NCBI GenBank assembly: GCA_021848865.1 | Contig: JAJZTO010000126.1 | Span: forward strand, 1-7,628 | Direction: 5' to 3' | Length of the DNA stretch: 7,628 nt | Origin: Myxococcales bacterium | Lineage (GTDB): Bacteria > Myxococcota > Myxococcia > Myxococcales > Anaeromyxobacteraceae | In this document: in pieces, positions 6,441-7,628 of the stretch | Numbering within the stretch: the stretch's first letter is position 1 | Layout: each line of letters begins with the position of its first letter | Notes under the pieces: generated by a model | Seen by the model: only the letters and a program-made list of their open reading frames with translations | Database searches by the model: none | Told to the model about the DNA's origin: nothing | Position numbers and translations under genes: made by a program

Positions 6441-7214
6441 ATGTCGCTCCCCGTCCTCGACGCCGTCCACCAGCTGATCCTGGCCCAGGCCCAGCCGGCC
6501 ATGTCCTTCGACCTCGTCCACATGTGGGGGACGATGGGCCCGTTCGCCAAGGGCATCGCCGGCGTCCTCTTCATCATGATGGTCTACGCCTTCGGCATGG
6601 TGGCGGAGCGCATGGTGACCTTCGGCCGCGCCGAGTCCGCCTCGCGGCAGTACGCCGACCAGCTCAAGGCGCTCCTCCCGGCGGGCAAGTTCGGCGAGGC
6701 GGCCGAGCTGGCGCAGAAGCTGAAGCGCGGCCACCTCTGCCGGGTGCTGGGGCTCGCCATCGCCGAGTACGAGCACGGCCTCGGCGCCCTGAAGGCCAAG
6801 GGCCCCAACGACGTGGGCGAATTCGACGTGGTCGCGGCCGTGAACCGGGCGGTGGACCGCAGCTCGATGCGGACCGTCGCCGACCTGCGCCGCGGCCTGG
6901 GCGGGCTGGCCACCGTCGGCTCGACCGCTCCCTTCGTCGGCCTCCTCGGCACCGTGGCCGGCATCATCACCGCCTTCCAGGCGATGGCGGCCACCGGCTC
7001 GGGCGGCCTGGGCTCGGTCTCCGCCGGCATCGCCGAGGCGCTCGTGACCACCGCCTTCGGCCTGCTGGTGGCCATCCCCGCCGTGATGTTCTTCAACTAC
7101 CTCACCAACCGGGTCGAGGACATGCAGGTGGACATCAACGACTCGGCCAACGAGCTGCTGGACTTCTTCATGAAGGAAGGCCGCCCCGAGGCGGTGAAGG
7201 CCGTCAACAAGTAG
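6441..7214 (+). CDS. exbB: ExbB-type proton channel subunit (MotA/TolQ/ExbB family)
   Basis: ExbB forms the pentameric inner-membrane channel that, with ExbD, uses proton motive force to drive TonB. The 257-residue product has a first membrane helix at about 35-55 followed by the conserved ERMVTF, a cytoplasmic domain at about 64-150, and two further helices at about 155-180 and 195-220. Helix two contains GSTAPFVGLLGTVAGI (160-175) and helix three GIAEALVTTAFGLLVAIP (196-213). By alignment in my head, Thr171, Glu199 and Thr204 match E. coli ExbB Thr148, Glu176 and Thr181, the channel residues, with the same spacings. It follows tonB and precedes exbD, which favours ExbB over the paralogous TolQ or the myxobacterial gliding-motor homologues of this family. 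The start was placed at 6441 on its ribosome binding site. Confidence 0.93.
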   Translation: MSLPVLDAVHQLILAQAQPAMSFDLVHMWGTMGPFAKGIAGVLFIMMVYAFGMVAERMVTFGRAESASRQYADQLKALLPAGKFGEAAELAQKLKRGHLCRVLGLAIAEYEHGLGALKAKGPNDVGEFDVVAAVNRAVDRSSMRTVADLRRGLGGLATVGSTAPFVGLLGTVAGIITAFQAMAATGSGGLGSVSAGIAEALVTTAFGLLVAIPAVMFFNYLTNRVEDMQVDINDSANELLDFFMKEGRPEAVKAVNK

Positions 7215-7235
7215 CGGAGCGGTGATCGGCACCCC

Positions 7236-7253
7236 GCCCCGGCGCGCCGGGGC
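7236..7253 (+). repeat. Perfect G/C palindrome between exbB and exbD
   Basis: The 18-bp sequence is its own reverse complement. As RNA it can form a stem of about 7 bp with a 4-nt loop, ending 2 nt before the GAAGGAG ribosome binding site of exbD. There is no T-tract, so it is not a normal terminator. It could protect or process the message or tune exbD translation relative to exbB. Confidence 0.5.
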
Positions 7254-7268
7254 CGAAGGAGCAGCGGC

Positions 7269-7628
7269 ATGTCGATGGACGTCGGCTCGAAGGGCGTGAA
7301 GAGCGACATCAACGTGACGCCCCTGGTGGACGTCGTGCTGGTGCTGCTCATCATCTTCATGGTGATCACCCCCCTGCTGCAGCGCGGGCGGGCGGTGCAG
7401 CTGCCGCGGGCCCGCAACGTCTCGGAGCTGAAGCAGGGCGGCGACCCCATCCTGGTGTCGGTGGACAAGAACGGGAAGACCTACCTCGACAAGAACGAGC
7501 TTCCCCGCGAGGCGCTGGCCGACGCCCTCCAGGCCGAGTACGCCCGGCTCCCCGGCCACCCCATCATGGTGAAGGGCGACGCGGCGCTGGACTACAAGAC
7601 CATGCGCCAGATCATCCTGGAGATCTCC
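7269..7628 (+). CDS. exbD: ExbD-type proton channel subunit (ExbD/TolR family), 3' end outside window
   Basis: ExbD pairs with ExbB; its single membrane helix carries the aspartate needed for proton use and its periplasmic domain acts on TonB. The frame is open for 120 codons to the window edge. It starts MSMDVGSKGVKSDINVTPLV, then one membrane helix at about 19-38. Asp21 in NVTPLVDVVLVLLIIFMV corresponds to the essential Asp25 of E. coli ExbD. The periplasmic part shows the family pattern ILVSVDKNGKTYLDKNEL (66-83), a helix, then PIMVKGDAALDYKTMRQII. Family members are usually about 135-145 residues, so roughly the last 15-25 are missing. AAGGAG (7256-7261) lies 7 nt before the chosen ATG; a second ATG at 7275 is less well spaced. 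It follows exbB after 54 bp. Confidence 0.93.
   Translation, partial: MSMDVGSKGVKSDINVTPLVDVVLVLLIIFMVITPLLQRGRAVQLPRARNVSELKQGGDPILVSVDKNGKTYLDKNELPREALADALQAEYARLPGHPIMVKGDAALDYKTMRQIILEIS

Noticed and set aside
6234..7559. A 441-codon minus-strand frame opposite tonB, exbB and exbD
   Set aside because: It is antisense to three clear genes, has low-complexity H/G/A/R/E composition, and no recognisable motif.
6441..7628. TolQ-TolR, or motility motor proteins of the same family, instead of ExbB-ExbD
   Set aside because: The sequences alone do not fully separate these paralogues. The adjacent tonB and divergent TonB-dependent receptor, with no tolA, tolB or pal in view, favour ExbB-ExbD.

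Overview
The window is G+C-rich throughout, with strong G/C preference at third codon positions. It reads as chromosome of a deltaproteobacterial-type organism, most likely a myxobacterium (Myxococcota; Anaeromyxobacter-like is my best guess). The pointers are a short EF-Ts of about 219 residues, a receptor resembling Myxococcus Oar, and the style of the Ton genes. The assignment rests on recognition, not on a search.

Left part (1-1060, plus strand): the 3' end of a gene that is probably rpsB (ribosomal protein S2 with a long charged tail), a strong hairpin with a T-tract, then complete tsf (EF-Ts) and its own terminator. This is the usual rpsB-tsf translation operon. A second terminator at 1097-1126 faces the other way, so the housekeeping operon and the next operon end tail to tail.

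Middle (1153-5322, minus strand): a two-gene operon read right to left. The first gene encodes a 1099-residue Oar-type TonB-dependent outer-membrane receptor with a signal peptide, a carboxypeptidase-regulatory-like domain, a plug and a large barrel. The second, 30 bp downstream, encodes a 279-residue predicted lipoprotein with an SbsA-like Ig (Big_5) region and a fibronectin type III domain.

Right part (5653-7628, plus strand): tonB, exbB and exbD (exbD cut by the window end), transcribed away from the receptor operon. The 330-bp divergent spacer holds a good sigma70-like promoter for the receptor, a weaker one for tonB, and three inverted repeats that could be operators.

Together the right two-thirds looks like a self-contained Ton module. 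ExbB/ExbD would harvest proton motive force, TonB would carry it across the periplasm, and the Oar-like receptor would use it for import or, as reported for M. xanthus Oar, for protein secretion. The co-transcribed lipoprotein is the least characterised part and a plausible partner or cargo. I found no mobile element, tRNA, rRNA or CRISPR array.
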